Source: Streptomyces sp. NBC_00820 (GTDB taxonomy: Bacteria; Actinomycetota; Actinomycetes; Streptomycetales; Streptomycetaceae). Taken from it: a stretch of DNA of 64,000 nt. The stretch lies in the NCBI RefSeq assembly GCF_036347055.1, contig NZ_CP108882.1, positions 2,741,001-2,805,000 of the forward strand, given 5' to 3'. Positions 26,112-34,873 of this stretch are shown one piece after another. The notes under the pieces are model-generated. The model was not told the DNA's origin, made no database searches, and saw only the letters and a list, made by a program, of their open reading frames with translations. The position numbers and the translations under genes are program-made. The number at the start of each line of letters is the position of its first letter. Position 1 is the stretch's first letter.

Positions 26112-27500
26112 ATGATGATCAGGGATTCACGCCGTGTGCAGACAGCGGTGCTCGACAACGCTGACTCCGAGGAGCCGGTCGAACTTCCCATCGAGGCAGT
26201 CGACCTGGAGCTGTTTCGCCAGGCTCACCCAGGGCGCACTTTCTGGTGCGGGGTGTGGTTGGGCGGTTGTGGAGGACGGCTGACGACGAGGCTCTACACC
26301 GAAAAGGTCTGCCACTTCGCGCATGTGCCAGACCCGGAATCTCCTGACTCCCCATGCCGCAGAACAGATTCGAGGGCGTCTGGATCGGGCAGCGCCGACC
26401 ACCTCTATGTCAAGGCCGCCTTGGCTGACTGGATGGCCCGTCACAATCTCAGCGGACACACTCGTATTCTGCGGGACGTGCCCGGCGAGATGAGGGTGGG
26501 TGCACAGGTCACCGCAGAGCCGACAGGCCACGAACCCCTGCACTTCATCTTGGACGACTCCGCGCTGCCCTCCCCTGGTGAGTTCGACGGTGGCACGGTG
26601 TTCGGTCCGGACGTCACGCCTGATGCACGCCTTCTGCGCGAACAGGGCTACGTGCATCGGGTGCGCTGTGTGCCTGACGGGGCGCACCGCAAGGTACAGA
26701 TCGGCACGCATGGCAGCGACGGCTCACAGGACTGGTACGACTTCACCGCAGATAACGTGCAGCTGACTCCTGAAGGTCTGTCCACGCCTGCGGTCAGGGC
26801 GATTCGGCGCCGGCTCAGCCGCACCATGCCGATCGATGTGCCCACACACGACTTCACCGCGAAGACCACCACCGCGGCCCGACCGGTCACCCCCGTGTCG
26901 GACAATCCCGCAGACCGTACCGAACTAGCGGAAGCACTGCGTAAGGCTCTAGCTGACCGCGCAAGCGTGACCCCCCTGCAGCGCTGCCTGGACCGACTGG
27001 ATGCCGCCACGCGGCAGGGAGTCACCGCCGACGAGAACGAATTGATTCAGCAGGCGTCCGACGTGCTGTTGCGCCTACGCCGCGAGGTAGGCGTTCCGGC
27101 ACCCGAATCTGCAGCCCGTCCCCACCCCAAGAGGCCGACTCCCCTCATCCCCGCACCCGCCGCAGCTCCCGCTGAGAAACCACACCATGGCCCGGAGAAG
27201 AAGGGGCCTCGTAATGAGCGGCAGGCCCGTCGTGCGGCGGTCCGTCGGGCGAGAAACACCCTCGACCGGCTCACCCAGCGTGTGCCCCTCAGCTATGCCG
27301 AAATGCAGCAGATGGGACGGGACCTCGCTACAGCGCTGGATACCGCGGGAGACAAGCTGCCGCCCAGCGAATATCGCAAGGCACAAACCTGGATCGAGCA
27401 TCTGTCCCAGCCCGAAGCCGTCCCTAACCGCGTCGACAACGCGTCAACGCCAGACCGCCTGCATTCTGCCAGTAGCGCCGTTCGCGGGGCGCACAGCTAA
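26112..27500 (+). CDS. CoiA-like zinc-finger protein of unknown function
   Basis: A 462-residue protein. Residues 35-100 resemble the N-terminal zinc-finger region of CoiA-type proteins: FWCGVWLGGCGGRL, then YTEKVCHFAHVPDPE and SADHLYVKAALADWM. Instead of the usual nuclease the middle has RVRCVPDGAHRKVQIGTHG. The C-terminal 200 residues are charged, with a basic segment (NERQARRAAVRRARNTLDRL) and predicted helices. CoiA homologues act in DNA uptake and recombination and are common on mobile elements. GGAGG is 1 base from the first ATG and 4 from the second (26115), so the second is more likely used. Confidence 0.55.
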   Translation: MMIRDSRRVQTAVLDNADSEEPVELPIEAVDLELFRQAHPGRTFWCGVWLGGCGGRLTTRLYTEKVCHFAHVPDPESPDSPCRRTDSRASGSGSADHLYVKAALADWMARHNLSGHTRILRDVPGEMRVGAQVTAEPTGHEPLHFILDDSALPSPGEFDGGTVFGPDVTPDARLLREQGYVHRVRCVPDGAHRKVQIGTHGSDGSQDWYDFTADNVQLTPEGLSTPAVRAIRRRLSRTMPIDVPTHDFTAKTTTAARPVTPVSDNPADRTELAEALRKALADRASVTPLQRCLDRLDAATRQGVTADENELIQQASDVLLRLRREVGVPAPESAARPHPKRPTPLIPAPAAAPAEKPHHGPEKKGPRNERQARRAAVRRARNTLDRLTQRVPLSYAEMQQMGRDLATALDTAGDKLPPSEYRKAQTWIEHLSQPEAVPNRVDNASTPDRLHSASSAVRGAHS

Positions 27501-27881
27501 GGCAGGATTCGTGCGGCGATTACCTCACGGCCGATGTGAGGCCGGCGCACGCCGGGGAAGCGACGCAGAGACGTCTGCCCGGCCTACGCGAGCGCACCGC
27601 CGGCCGCTCGTCGCGATGGTCTCAGCCCTATGCCCAATGTCTACTGTCACCCACGACCGATGACACCCTTGAGTAACGGGAGCCTGCCGGCCGGCTCTCC
27701 GCTTATTCGATCGAGCATCGGGCAACCCACCTCGTGAAAGCGCGAGGCTAACGGGGTATCGAGCGCCGACAGCTCGTGGCCCTGTGTTCTGTGACGGGCC
27801 GGGCCAGGGGTGCCCCGGCCCGTCACGTCAGTGCCCCACGGATGACCAGCCGCGCTTACGGGCACTTACGTTGGGCGGGGA
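27501..27881. terminator. Intergenic with a strong bidirectional hairpin
   Basis: About 380 bases between convergent genes. A perfect 13-bp stem GTGACGGGCCGGG (27791-27803) / CCCGGCCCGTCAC (27814-27826) should stop transcription from both sides. No other feature is seen. Confidence 0.6.
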
Positions 27882-28481
27882 TCAGGCCACCGAGAACCTA
27901 TAGCTCACGGCAGTGCCGTCGCGGTATCCCGTGTCCAGCTTGACTGTCGTGCCGTCGCACGCCTTCCAGGATCGAGAGTAGGTTCCGATGCTGATGGCCG
28001 CAGTGATGCATTTGCCGTCTGTTGCCACCGTGTCCTGGAGATTCCCGTTGACTGCTCGTTGTGAAGTGCGGGAACACACGTCGACCACGAGTTTACCGCC
28101 GGCAGGGGTCTGCGTTGCCCAACCGCACGTGGATTCGGGTGTTTCCCATTCGAGGAGTTCGGTTCCCTCCTCGTCATCGTCCGCCGGGTCAGGGTCAGAG
28201 GAGACAACGTCCGGCGGATTCGTCCCCGAGGTGGAAAGGGGTTCGCTGGGTATTTGAGGTCCCAGCACCGCATTGTCGTTCGGTCGACCATCGGAGAGAA
28301 CCTCCGGGGCCTCTTGAGGTATGGCCGAGGGGTCGATGGTGCCGTCCGACAGGACCCACGACGGTGGCGCGTCCGGGGGAGGCTCTTCTCCGTCTGCCGT
28401 TGTGGCGATTGCCACCGCTGTCCCCGCGATGAGAGTGATGGCGGTCAGGCCGCCGACAAAGAACGCTCTCGTTCGTTTCAT
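27882..28481 (-). CDS. Exported or membrane-anchored protein (199 aa)
   Basis: Starts at ATG 28481 with GGAGGGG upstream. Residues 1-28 are a signal or anchor (MKRTRAFFVGG, then LTAITLIAGTAVAIATT). An acidic, proline-rich linker of about 75 residues follows (DPDPADDDEEG), then a C-terminal domain of about 85 residues containing four cysteines (ESTCGWATQTPAGG, VDVCSRTSQRAV, GKCITAAISIG, WKACDGTTV), probably two disulfides. Function unknown. It begins 14 bases after the stop of the upstream secreted-protein gene, so the two form an operon. Confidence 0.65.
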   Translation of the reverse strand: MKRTRAFFVGGLTAITLIAGTAVAIATTADGEEPPPDAPPSWVLSDGTIDPSAIPQEAPEVLSDGRPNDNAVLGPQIPSEPLSTSGTNPPDVVSSDPDPADDDEEGTELLEWETPESTCGWATQTPAGGKLVVDVCSRTSQRAVNGNLQDTVATDGKCITAAISIGTYSRSWKACDGTTVKLDTGYRDGTAVSYRFSVA

Positions 28482-28495
28482 GGATCGCCCCTCCG

Positions 28496-29020
28496 TCACG
28501 GAATCGGCAGGTAGTGGTAGCCGGACCAGATGGCTCCGCCGTGCCAACCGCCGTTGTTCACATAGCCCTCTGCAAGGGTCCCGTAGTAGCCCTTACCGCA
28601 GTAGCCTTTGCCGCCATTCTTGTACGTGACTCGAAGGTCGATCTTGTGCCGGTTCTTCGTGTTGTAGTACCAGTCGGACGTGTAGCAGTGCGTCCATTTC
28701 CCCTTAGAGCTGTTCCACTTGTAGAGGTGGACTCTCGTGGCTATGTACCCGCCGGGACGATAGCTGGGGAACGTGCACTGCGCGATGAGGCTCTTCTCCC
28801 AGGCCGCAACATCGGACCGGCTGTATCCCTCGCCATAGCGCCCATGGCTTATTTCCGAACGGTTCGCCGTGCAGTCGTAGTCGGTGCGGTACGTCCACCC
28901 GCCCTGATACACGTAGTGGGCGGAGGCGGGCGCCGCCGCCATTATCACTGCGCTAAGAGCGGCGCCGAACGTCAGAAGCCACGCGGATCTGATCCGCGTG
29001 AGTCTTAAACGGTATCCCAC
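28496..29020 (-). CDS. Small secreted protein (174 aa)
   Basis: The GTG start at 29020 has AAAGGAGAG just upstream. A clear signal peptide (residues 1-35, SAWLLTFGAALSAVIMAAA ending in ASA) is followed by a Tyr/Gly-rich mature part of about 139 residues with Cys in YDCTANRSE, QCTFPS, HCYTSDWYYN and GYCGKGYYG, probably disulfide bonded. I do not recognise the family. Paired with the next exported protein in one transcript. Confidence 0.65.
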   Translation of the reverse strand: MGYRLRLTRIRSAWLLTFGAALSAVIMAAAPASAHYVYQGGWTYRTDYDCTANRSEISHGRYGEGYSRSDVAAWEKSLIAQCTFPSYRPGGYIATRVHLYKWNSSKGKWTHCYTSDWYYNTKNRHKIDLRVTYKNGGKGYCGKGYYGTLAEGYVNNGGWHGGAIWSGYHYLPIP

Positions 29021-29118
29021 AACTCTCCTTTCTTTTCTATGCCACAGCTTTGCGTAGAATCAGTGACGGCATGCGAGTATCCTGCCCGCCGTTCAAGTGC
29101 TAACTGGCCTGGCGGCGA

Positions 29119-29520
29119 TCAGACGCGCTGCGGCTGTGTTTCGGGAGATTGTGCTTGGTGGTGACGGATGAGCCATGCCGTGGAGACCAGAGGGGCCAGC
29201 CACAGCATGGCGAGAGTGATCATGTCCACCCAGGGGGTGGCCGAAATGTGCCCGCACCGCTCCTCGGCAATTCCGCCGGCGGTAACAGCAGTGGTGCACT
29301 CCTTAGCCCAGAAGGTGAACACGGCGGCGGGTGCGAAGCCGCCTGGAAGGAGGAGGGTTCCGACGATCTTGTCGCGCGTGCGCCATTGACTCGATGTCCA
29401 TAGCATCAGGACTCCAGTCAGCCAGCCTACGGCGAACAAGAATGCGCCCACCTCGACGAGCAGGACGATCGCCAGAGGTTCCCAATGGTGTCGACGGTTC
29501 CGCGATACGGGATCACTCAC
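29119..29520 (-). CDS. Small membrane protein (133 aa)
   Basis: Three predicted membrane helices: about 14-40 (LAIVLLVEVGAFLFAVGWLTGVLMLW), 52-72 (KIVGTLLLPGGFAPAAVFTFW) and 98-118 (MITLAMLWLAPLVSTAWLI). Two Cys lie in the loop between helices 2 and 3 (KECTTAV, ERCGHIS). Function unknown; it lies 98 bases upstream of the secreted pair on the same strand and may be expressed with them. Confidence 0.55.
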   Translation of the reverse strand: MSDPVSRNRRHHWEPLAIVLLVEVGAFLFAVGWLTGVLMLWTSSQWRTRDKIVGTLLLPGGFAPAAVFTFWAKECTTAVTAGGIAEERCGHISATPWVDMITLAMLWLAPLVSTAWLIRHHQAQSPETQPQRV

Positions 29521-29740
29521 GAGGCAGACCGTATGCCTGTGAAGATTCTGTGCGGTAGTGCCGTTCTGGCCATCAAAAAGTGGAAGGAATCATTCGATGC
29601 CCGCACCCCCTCTGACGCTAGAGGAAAAGGGTGAAACTGTGTGTAATTATGGGGTTTCGCAACCGAGACTGTCGGTTGCGGCAATGGCTCATTCCGCTAG
29701 CCTCGACGTTCGCGAGTCCCCGTCGGTTCACTGAGCGTTT
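29521..29740. other. Intergenic, boundary of an IS5 element
   Basis: About 220 bases with no gene; it includes lower-GC promoter-like sequence for the membrane protein gene and the presumed 3' end of the IS5-type pseudogene. Confidence 0.4.
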
Positions 29741-30488
29741 TCAGCGTTGCCGCTCCAGGGTGAGGACGGCTTTGGCGATTGACGTCATGCGGTTTGGACT
29801 GCATCGGGATCTGCGGAAGATGTGCCAGGACTTCAGGCGGGCGACCCCTCGTTCGACCGGGCCCGTGCCGCGGCCAGGGCCCGGTTGAGGGTCTTCTCCG
29901 TGGGGGTGAGTTCCTGCAGGGGCCTGCGTTTGATGCCCGTGGTCAGCCAGGGGCCGCCGCCCTGGTAGGCGAGGTCAGCCAGGATGGGGACGCCCTGGCG
30001 CTCGCAGATGCGGATGATCCGGTGGGTGCGGGCGGCGGTCAGGTCGTGAGTTCGGCCCGGCAGCGTGGGTGAGAGCCTCAGCAGCCGGCCATCTGGATCG
30101 GTGACCACCTGTACGTTCACGCCGTGCCGGCGGTGCTTGTGGGAGTAGTCGGTCCGTCCGTCGCCGACCCGGTCGCATTCGGCGACGGTGCCGTCCAGCA
30201 GGACGAAGTCGAGGTCGGCCTCGCGCAGGACCTTCAGCAGACCCGGCGCTCGTTCGGCAAGCAGATGGATGACCGCGCTGGTGTAGGCGTGGGCGGTGGA
30301 CTCGCTGATCCCGAACCTTGCAGCGATCTTCGCCAGGGTGATGTGCTCGCGCAGGTACACCAGTGCCACCATCGCGCGCTGGGACGGACGGAGCTTGCAG
30401 GCCGGTCGCCCTCGCGGGTGACGATGAGCATGGTGACCCACTCCACGAGCGCATGGGGCAGGTCGAGTGCGGCAGGATAGACGACCAA
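29741..30488 (-). pseudogene. IS5-type transposase with two frameshifts
   Basis: A transposase of the HTH plus DDE type, normally about 250 residues. The N-terminus (YPAALDLPHALVEWVTMLIV) is in one frame. Near 30410 the reading must shift to continue KLRPSQRAMVALVYLREH, the helix-turn-helix FGISESTAHAYTSAVIHLL, FVLLDGTVAECDRVGDGRTD and ILADLAYQGGG. Near 29855 another 1-base loss in a C run shifts it again before the expected RLKSW end. Both lesions are in homopolymers, so they could be sequencing errors. As read, it is inactive. Confidence 0.75.
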
Positions 30489-30601
30489 CGAGGCCCCCGA
30501 GCAGCGTGATTGAGACGTCAGACATCTCGATCAACAGCCCAGGGGGCTCGCTCGTTGCGGCTCGTGGACCGTCACCTGATCGGTGGCCGCCTCGAAGAAG
30601 C

Positions 30602-33136
30602 TCACTGCCATCGAGGTGTCGGCCGGCCGTCCGGATCCAGCCCATACGGCCACAACCTCGTCAGGGGTGAGAGCCGCGCCAAAAGGGAGCCGCCGTGGTC
30701 GGCGAACTGTCGGTACAGGACCTCGGCGCTGTGCCAGTCGCCGTCCTCCTCCCGCAACTGGGCCAGACGCAGCAGGGCTCTGATGTCGCCATGGTCGGCT
30801 GCCTGTCGATACCGCCCTGCGGCGCCGTCCCGGTCCCCAAGCTCCTGCCGCAGCTCGGCCAGGCGAACCAGGGTGTCCTGGTTGCCGAGGTCGGTGGCCT
30901 GCCGGGCCAAGGACTCGGCGCCGTCCCGGTCCCCGCTCTTCTCCCGCAGCTCGGCCAGGCCCAGCAGGCCGACGCTGTCGCCGTGATCGGCCGCCTGCCG
31001 GTACAGGATGGCAGCGCCTTCCCAGTCCCCGGCCGCCTCCCACAGGTCGCCCAGGCGGATTAGGGCGCTGGTGTCGCCGTGGCCAGCGGCCTGCCGAGCC
31101 AGGGACTCGGCGCCATCCCGGTCCCCGACCTCCTCCCACAGCTCGACCAGGCGGGCCACGGCATCGGTGTCGCCGAGGTCGGCGGTTTGCTGGTACAGAA
31201 TCTCGGCGCCGTCCTCGTCCCCCACCTTCTCCCGCAGCTCGGCCAGGCGGAACAAGGCTCTGGTGTCGCCAAGGTCGGCGGCCTGCCGAGCCAGGGACTC
31301 GGCGCCATCCCGGTCCCCGACCTTCTGCCGCAGCACGGCCAAGCGGGCCAAGGCTCTGGTGTCGCCGAGGTCGGCGGCTTGCTGGTACAGAATCCCGGCG
31401 CCGTCCTCGTCCCCCACCTTCTCCCGCAGCTCGGCCAGGCGGAACAAGGCGAAACTGTCGCCGAGGTCGGCGGCTTGCTGGTACAGAATCCCGGCGCCGT
31501 CCCGGTCCCCCGATTCCTCCCTCAGCCTGGCCAGGCGGCAGAAGACGTCGGTATCGCCCAGGTCGGCGGCCTGCCGAGCCAGAGACTCGGCGCCGTCCCA
31601 GTCCCCGGCTTTCTCCCGCAGCTCGGCCAGGCGGCGCAGGGCGTCCGTGTTGCCGAGGTGGGCGGCATGTTGGCGAAGGTGGTGAGCCCATTGGAGGCGG
31701 TGGCGTCTTTCGGCTGACGTGGCGAGGTCATCCAGATCGTTGTGGTTAGTGAGGTAGGTGTGGGCGGCGTGCCAGAAGGAGGCGGGTGGGCAGACGTGGC
31801 GGCGGGTGGTTCGGCCGTGTTGTTCGAGGTAGTCGGCGAGCCGGAACACCGGCCCTGCCGGCTGCGGTGAGGGGGTGCTGTCAGGTGTGAGGGGGCCTGG
31901 TCGTCGTTGTGGTCGGGGGTTGATCCGGCGCAGGGGGGCTTGTTTGCCATGGACCTGTTTGGCGAGGTAGGCGTATGCCTGTTCCGCCCAGTCGTCGGTG
32001 AGCTGGTCGTAGTCGGTGTCGTGGAGGTAGTCGGAGACGGCGTTGGTGAGGAAGGCCTGCGGCAGGTGCAGGCCTACTCCGAGCCGACGGGCGTCCATCG
32101 CCGCTTCCAGCAGGGCACGGACGGTCGGGGGGCCGGTGCGGAAGCGCTCCACGAGTGCGGGGCCTCCGCCCAGGTCCTGTGCTAGCCGCCCGTCGGTACC
32201 GACGCGGGTGAGAGCGTCGGCCAGCAGCTGGTCGCCGTTCTCGGCCAAGGCCTTGGCCGCCGCGAGGGCAGGGGCATCGAAGGCATCGGGTAGGCGCAGG
32301 ATGCGGCCGGCGAGCAGCTCCCGCACCCTGCTGTGCGGATCCGTTGCGCCCGGCAGGGGCAGCACCGTGTACTCCTCGGCGTATTCGGGCCAGAGGGTGC
32401 CCAGCACGAGCACCGGCCCACGGTCCGGATCGACGAGCAGCGAGTGGAGAGCCGCCGCGATCCGCTCACCGACCCTGCCGTCGCCTAGGTAGTGCTGGGC
32501 CTCGTTCAGCCACACCACCGTCCGCGGGCCGACCCGATGTAGTTCCTCCAACGCGGCCTCGGCCCGGGTCGGGTCGAACGGATGCCACAATCGCCACCCC
32601 AATCCACCCAACGCCTGCACGGCCTCCCAGCAGGCCCGTGTCTTGCCCGTCGACGACTCACCGACCAAGACCACCAGCCCACTGCGCCCCTGCCCGGCCG
32701 TCCGCACCACCTGAGCCAAGACCTGGTCGTGCTCCCGCTCCACATACCCAGGCAGCACCCGTGCCTCCATCAGGTCGGCCCCCGCGGGGGCGGTACTGGC
32801 GGGATGGACCTCCAGCGCGTGCGGATCCCACTGCCCGACCGGCCGCCCCGGCCCCTCCAAACTCTCCCCGGCCACACCTGCGCCGGCTGCGATCCGCTGC
32901 AACGCCAGCAGCTCCTCCACCGGCAGCCCAAGCGCCTGGGCAAGGGCCCCCACGGTCGCCTCCGAGGGCGATTGGGCGTCGGTCTGGAACGCTGCGGACA
33001 CAGTCGTGCGCCCCAGGTCTGCGCGTCTGGCAAGCAGGGTCTTGTTCGACCCTGCCCGGGCCAGCCCGTTCCCCAGCCTTGTGCGCAGCTCGGTCAGGGC
33101 CGAGTCCGGCGTATGGGCGGTCTGCTTGTCGTGCAC
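30602..33136 (-). CDS. HTH - STAND-type NTPase - tandem helical repeat protein
   Basis: An 844-residue protein. The GTG at 33136 follows GGGGGAG. Residues 10-80 form an XRE-like HTH (LGRTTVSAAFQ, PSEATVGALAQALG). The NTPase domain has Walker A GESSTGKT (159-166) and Walker B TVVWLNEAQ (207-215). After a helical region, ten near-identical 32-residue units of the form ADLGDTRALFRLAELREK, then VGDEDGAEILYQQ (TPR/Sel1-like) make up about 490-811, encoded by 96-base DNA repeats. STAND proteins are ligand-triggered switches; similar proteins act in abortive antiphage defence. It faces a small two-helix membrane protein gene across 118 bases. A signalling role without killing is also possible. Confidence 0.8.
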   Translation of the reverse strand: MHDKQTAHTPDSALTELRTRLGNGLARAGSNKTLLARRADLGRTTVSAAFQTDAQSPSEATVGALAQALGLPVEELLALQRIAAGAGVAGESLEGPGRPVGQWDPHALEVHPASTAPAGADLMEARVLPGYVEREHDQVLAQVVRTAGQGRSGLVVLVGESSTGKTRACWEAVQALGGLGWRLWHPFDPTRAEAALEELHRVGPRTVVWLNEAQHYLGDGRVGERIAAALHSLLVDPDRGPVLVLGTLWPEYAEEYTVLPLPGATDPHSRVRELLAGRILRLPDAFDAPALAAAKALAENGDQLLADALTRVGTDGRLAQDLGGGPALVERFRTGPPTVRALLEAAMDARRLGVGLHLPQAFLTNAVSDYLHDTDYDQLTDDWAEQAYAYLAKQVHGKQAPLRRINPRPQRRPGPLTPDSTPSPQPAGPVFRLADYLEQHGRTTRRHVCPPASFWHAAHTYLTNHNDLDDLATSAERRHRLQWAHHLRQHAAHLGNTDALRRLAELREKAGDWDGAESLARQAADLGDTDVFCRLARLREESGDRDGAGILYQQAADLGDSFALFRLAELREKVGDEDGAGILYQQAADLGDTRALARLAVLRQKVGDRDGAESLARQAADLGDTRALFRLAELREKVGDEDGAEILYQQTADLGDTDAVARLVELWEEVGDRDGAESLARQAAGHGDTSALIRLGDLWEAAGDWEGAAILYRQAADHGDSVGLLGLAELREKSGDRDGAESLARQATDLGNQDTLVRLAELRQELGDRDGAAGRYRQAADHGDIRALLRLAQLREEDGDWHSAEVLYRQFADHGGSLLARLSPLTRLWPYGLDPDGRPTPRWQ
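30704..31663 (-). repeat. Ten 96-bp tandem repeats within the STAND gene
   Basis: Ten head-to-tail 96-base units encode the 32-residue helical repeats. Several neighbouring units are almost identical at DNA level (the AEILYQQ and AESLARQ types alternate), which indicates recent unit duplication and conversion. Copy number should vary between strains. Confidence 0.85.
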
Positions 33137-33155
33137 TGCTCCCCCGAGGTGGTGT

Positions 33156-33187
33156 GTTCGCCGGCGTTCATCTTCGTCCCGGCGAAC
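33156..33187. promoter_or_regulatory. Inverted repeat between the HTH-STAND and small membrane protein genes
   Basis: GTTCGCCGG (33156-33164) and CCGGCGAAC (33179-33187) are perfect 9-bp arms separated by 14 bases, placed in the middle of the 118-base divergent promoter region. The outer GTTCGCC/GGCGAAC matches the GTTCACC/GGTGAAC arms in the second module at 38064-38096. Probable binding site of the HTH domain. Confidence 0.6.
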
Positions 33188-33254
33188 CACGGCGGACACC
33201 GATTCCAGGACGGTCGTTCACGTCATCAGCCCACCTCCCAGAAGGAAGTCAGTC

Positions 33255-33452
33255 GTGAACGTCGCCGTGCTCCTCCTCGCCACCGCCCTTGTCGTCATCG
33301 TCGCCTCGCTCGCCGCCGCCGGCGCGGGCAAACTCGCCCGCCTCGACGGCGCCACCTACCCAACCGCCCTTACCCGTGCCGCCGTCACCTTTGCCGCCGT
33401 CATTGCCCTCGCCGCCACCATCGCCGCTGCCTTTGCCGCCCTTTTCGCCTGA
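33255..33452 (+). CDS. Small two-helix membrane protein (65 aa), module 1
   Basis: Starts at GTG 33255 with AGAAGGAAG upstream. There are two hydrophobic helices (about 2-24, VAVLLLATALVVIVASLAAA, and 42-64, RAAVTFAAVIALAATIAAA) joined by a short loop GKLARLDGATYP. The loop and second helix align with the protein at 37802-38005 in the pattern LxxLxGxxxPxxLxxAxxxFxA. It is transcribed away from the HTH-STAND gene. It could be a membrane effector such as a pore, or an anchor or sensor for the NTPase; sequence alone does not decide. Confidence 0.7.
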   Translation: MNVAVLLLATALVVIVASLAAAGAGKLARLDGATYPTALTRAAVTFAAVIALAATIAAAFAALFA

Positions 33453-33886
33453 CTGCACCGGCCTCGGTGCTGATCTCTACGGCGTGCGTTGAACCTTCGG
33501 TGGGTTGCGTCCAGGGGAAGTGGTGTACCGGTTCCCACCTGATCCGGGTGTTCGTCCCGGCGTCGGAGTGAGGGTCCCCCGCAGGGGCGGGGCGACACAC
33601 CGGCCGAGAAGGTCGCCTGGTCAATGTCCGGACTATGCCCGCAGGCGCGGGGCCTAGTGGGCGAGGACGCTGACCACAGCGAGGTCGATCGGACCATCCC
33701 GTGGGCACCCGATCAGATCGGACGAAGCGCAATGCGCCTTGATTGAGTCGAGTCTCTCGACGTGCCAGCATTACCGTCCGGCCACAGAGCCGGGAATCGA
33801 AGCAGCATGACACCTTCCAGCGGTCACCGAGACGCGATCGGCGCAGGGCCACTGCCTCGCAGGACAGCAGCCCTCGCCAACGCGCC
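33453..33886. other. Intergenic with degenerate CRISPR-like repeats
   Basis: No gene is supported in these 434 bases. Three diverged copies of a CCCGCAGGCGCGGGG-containing element lie at 60-base spacing (see separate entry). Confidence 0.4.
33571..33720. CRISPR. Possible degenerate CRISPR array (three repeats, no cas genes)
   Basis: Repeat-like units at 33571-33598 (core CCCGCAGGGGCGGGG), 33631-33659 (core CCCGCAGGCGCGGGG) and 33691-33716 (GGACCATCCCGTGGGCACCC) are spaced exactly 60 bases apart with unrelated 32-base intervals. The form resembles type I-E repeats of Streptomyces, with the last copy degenerate as is usual at an array's end. No cas gene is in the window, only three units exist and they differ, so this may be a relic or coincidence. 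Confidence 0.35.
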
Positions 33887-34555
33887 TCACAACCCGCGGC
33901 TCTCTTTGCCCGACCCCAAGCCCGCCGAGTTACGAGCGAACCTGCCGCCCACACACCTGGGGACATAGGTGTGCCCCAGAACCATCATCATTCCTTCTCG
34001 GAGCGCACGGATCGTCATCATCGGTGCCGTCCTCAAACGCTTGGTGTCGGCTTCGAAGGCAGCCAGCCGACTGCGGTACACGGCACGATCCGCAACAGCG
34101 TCCTTCACGTTTTTCAACATTCCGAGGTAGAGGTCCCAGTCCTCGTGCGGCTGCCGGAGCTCGACCACACCGCACTCGACCTCCACCAACCAGCCCGCCT
34201 CGGCCGCCAAGTCGCGGGACAGGTTCGCCGCCTCCTCATCAAGCCCGACGCACCGCGCCAGCTCCTCGTCCTCGAAGCGCACCTGATGGCTGTCTTCGCT
34301 CCAGTCGTCCACCGTCAGGTCCAGGCGAGCCGCCAACTCGAAGAGGACCACTTTGGACATCTGAGGCAGATCGGCATCCCAAACAGCATCAATGTAGTCC
34401 TCGCGGCGATTGGCGTTCGGGAGCGGCGGCCTGTTGGCGCCGCTCTCGCCGCTCGTTCGCTCGTCACGAAGGCCTCGTAGAGCCGCCTGGTAGCTCTCGC
34501 CTGTCTCCTTCATGCGGCGTCGCACTTCCCTCTGTCGTGCATGGCGCTTGGTCAC
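33887..34555 (-). CDS. Hypothetical protein with plasmid-type N-terminus (222 aa)
   Basis: GTG 34555 is preferred (GAGAGAG upstream) and gives a start TKRHARQREVRRRMKETG, then ESYQAALRGL, a basic amphipathic motif often seen at the N-terminus of proteins from Streptomyces mobile elements. The rest is acidic and helical with no recognised domain (WDADLPQMSKVVLFELAARL, WLVEVECGVVELRQPHEDW). Not recognised further; real gene by codon use. Confidence 0.55.
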   Translation of the reverse strand: MTKRHARQREVRRRMKETGESYQAALRGLRDERTSGESGANRPPLPNANRREDYIDAVWDADLPQMSKVVLFELAARLDLTVDDWSEDSHQVRFEDEELARCVGLDEEAANLSRDLAAEAGWLVEVECGVVELRQPHEDWDLYLGMLKNVKDAVADRAVYRSRLAAFEADTKRLRTAPMMTIRALREGMMMVLGHTYVPRCVGGRFARNSAGLGSGKESRGL

Positions 34556-34873
34556 TGATCGCTCTCTCAGCACCGACCCCGTGATCCGATGCGTGAACGG
34601 ATCGAACCTTGCCGTACAGCGAGGATGCGGAGCACCTTCGGGCTTCACCGCTCCCGTTCACGGGCCGAAGGAGCGAAGCCGGGACCGTCGCCGCTGTGCG
34701 GTCCGCCGACTTCAACGAGCAGCTTCCCCCCTCGTTACGGTCGCCCTGCGCCCTGTTGCAGACCACGCGCACCCGCCCCGCCGAGATAGGTCTGGCGAGT
34801 CCTCGGTCTACCCCAGACCGACGGACGTCGTCGCCGAATGGCTCAGGAGCGCGCTCTGGAGCAATCTGAAGGG
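34556..34873. other. Intergenic, 318 bases
   Basis: Divergent region between two hypothetical genes. No clear operator or RNA gene is seen. Confidence 0.4.

Noticed and set aside
30531..31717. Long open frames on both strands opposite or out of frame with the STAND gene repeats
   Set aside because: They exist because the 96-base unit is a multiple of three and GC-rich, so several frames stay open; they have no ribosome binding site or domain.
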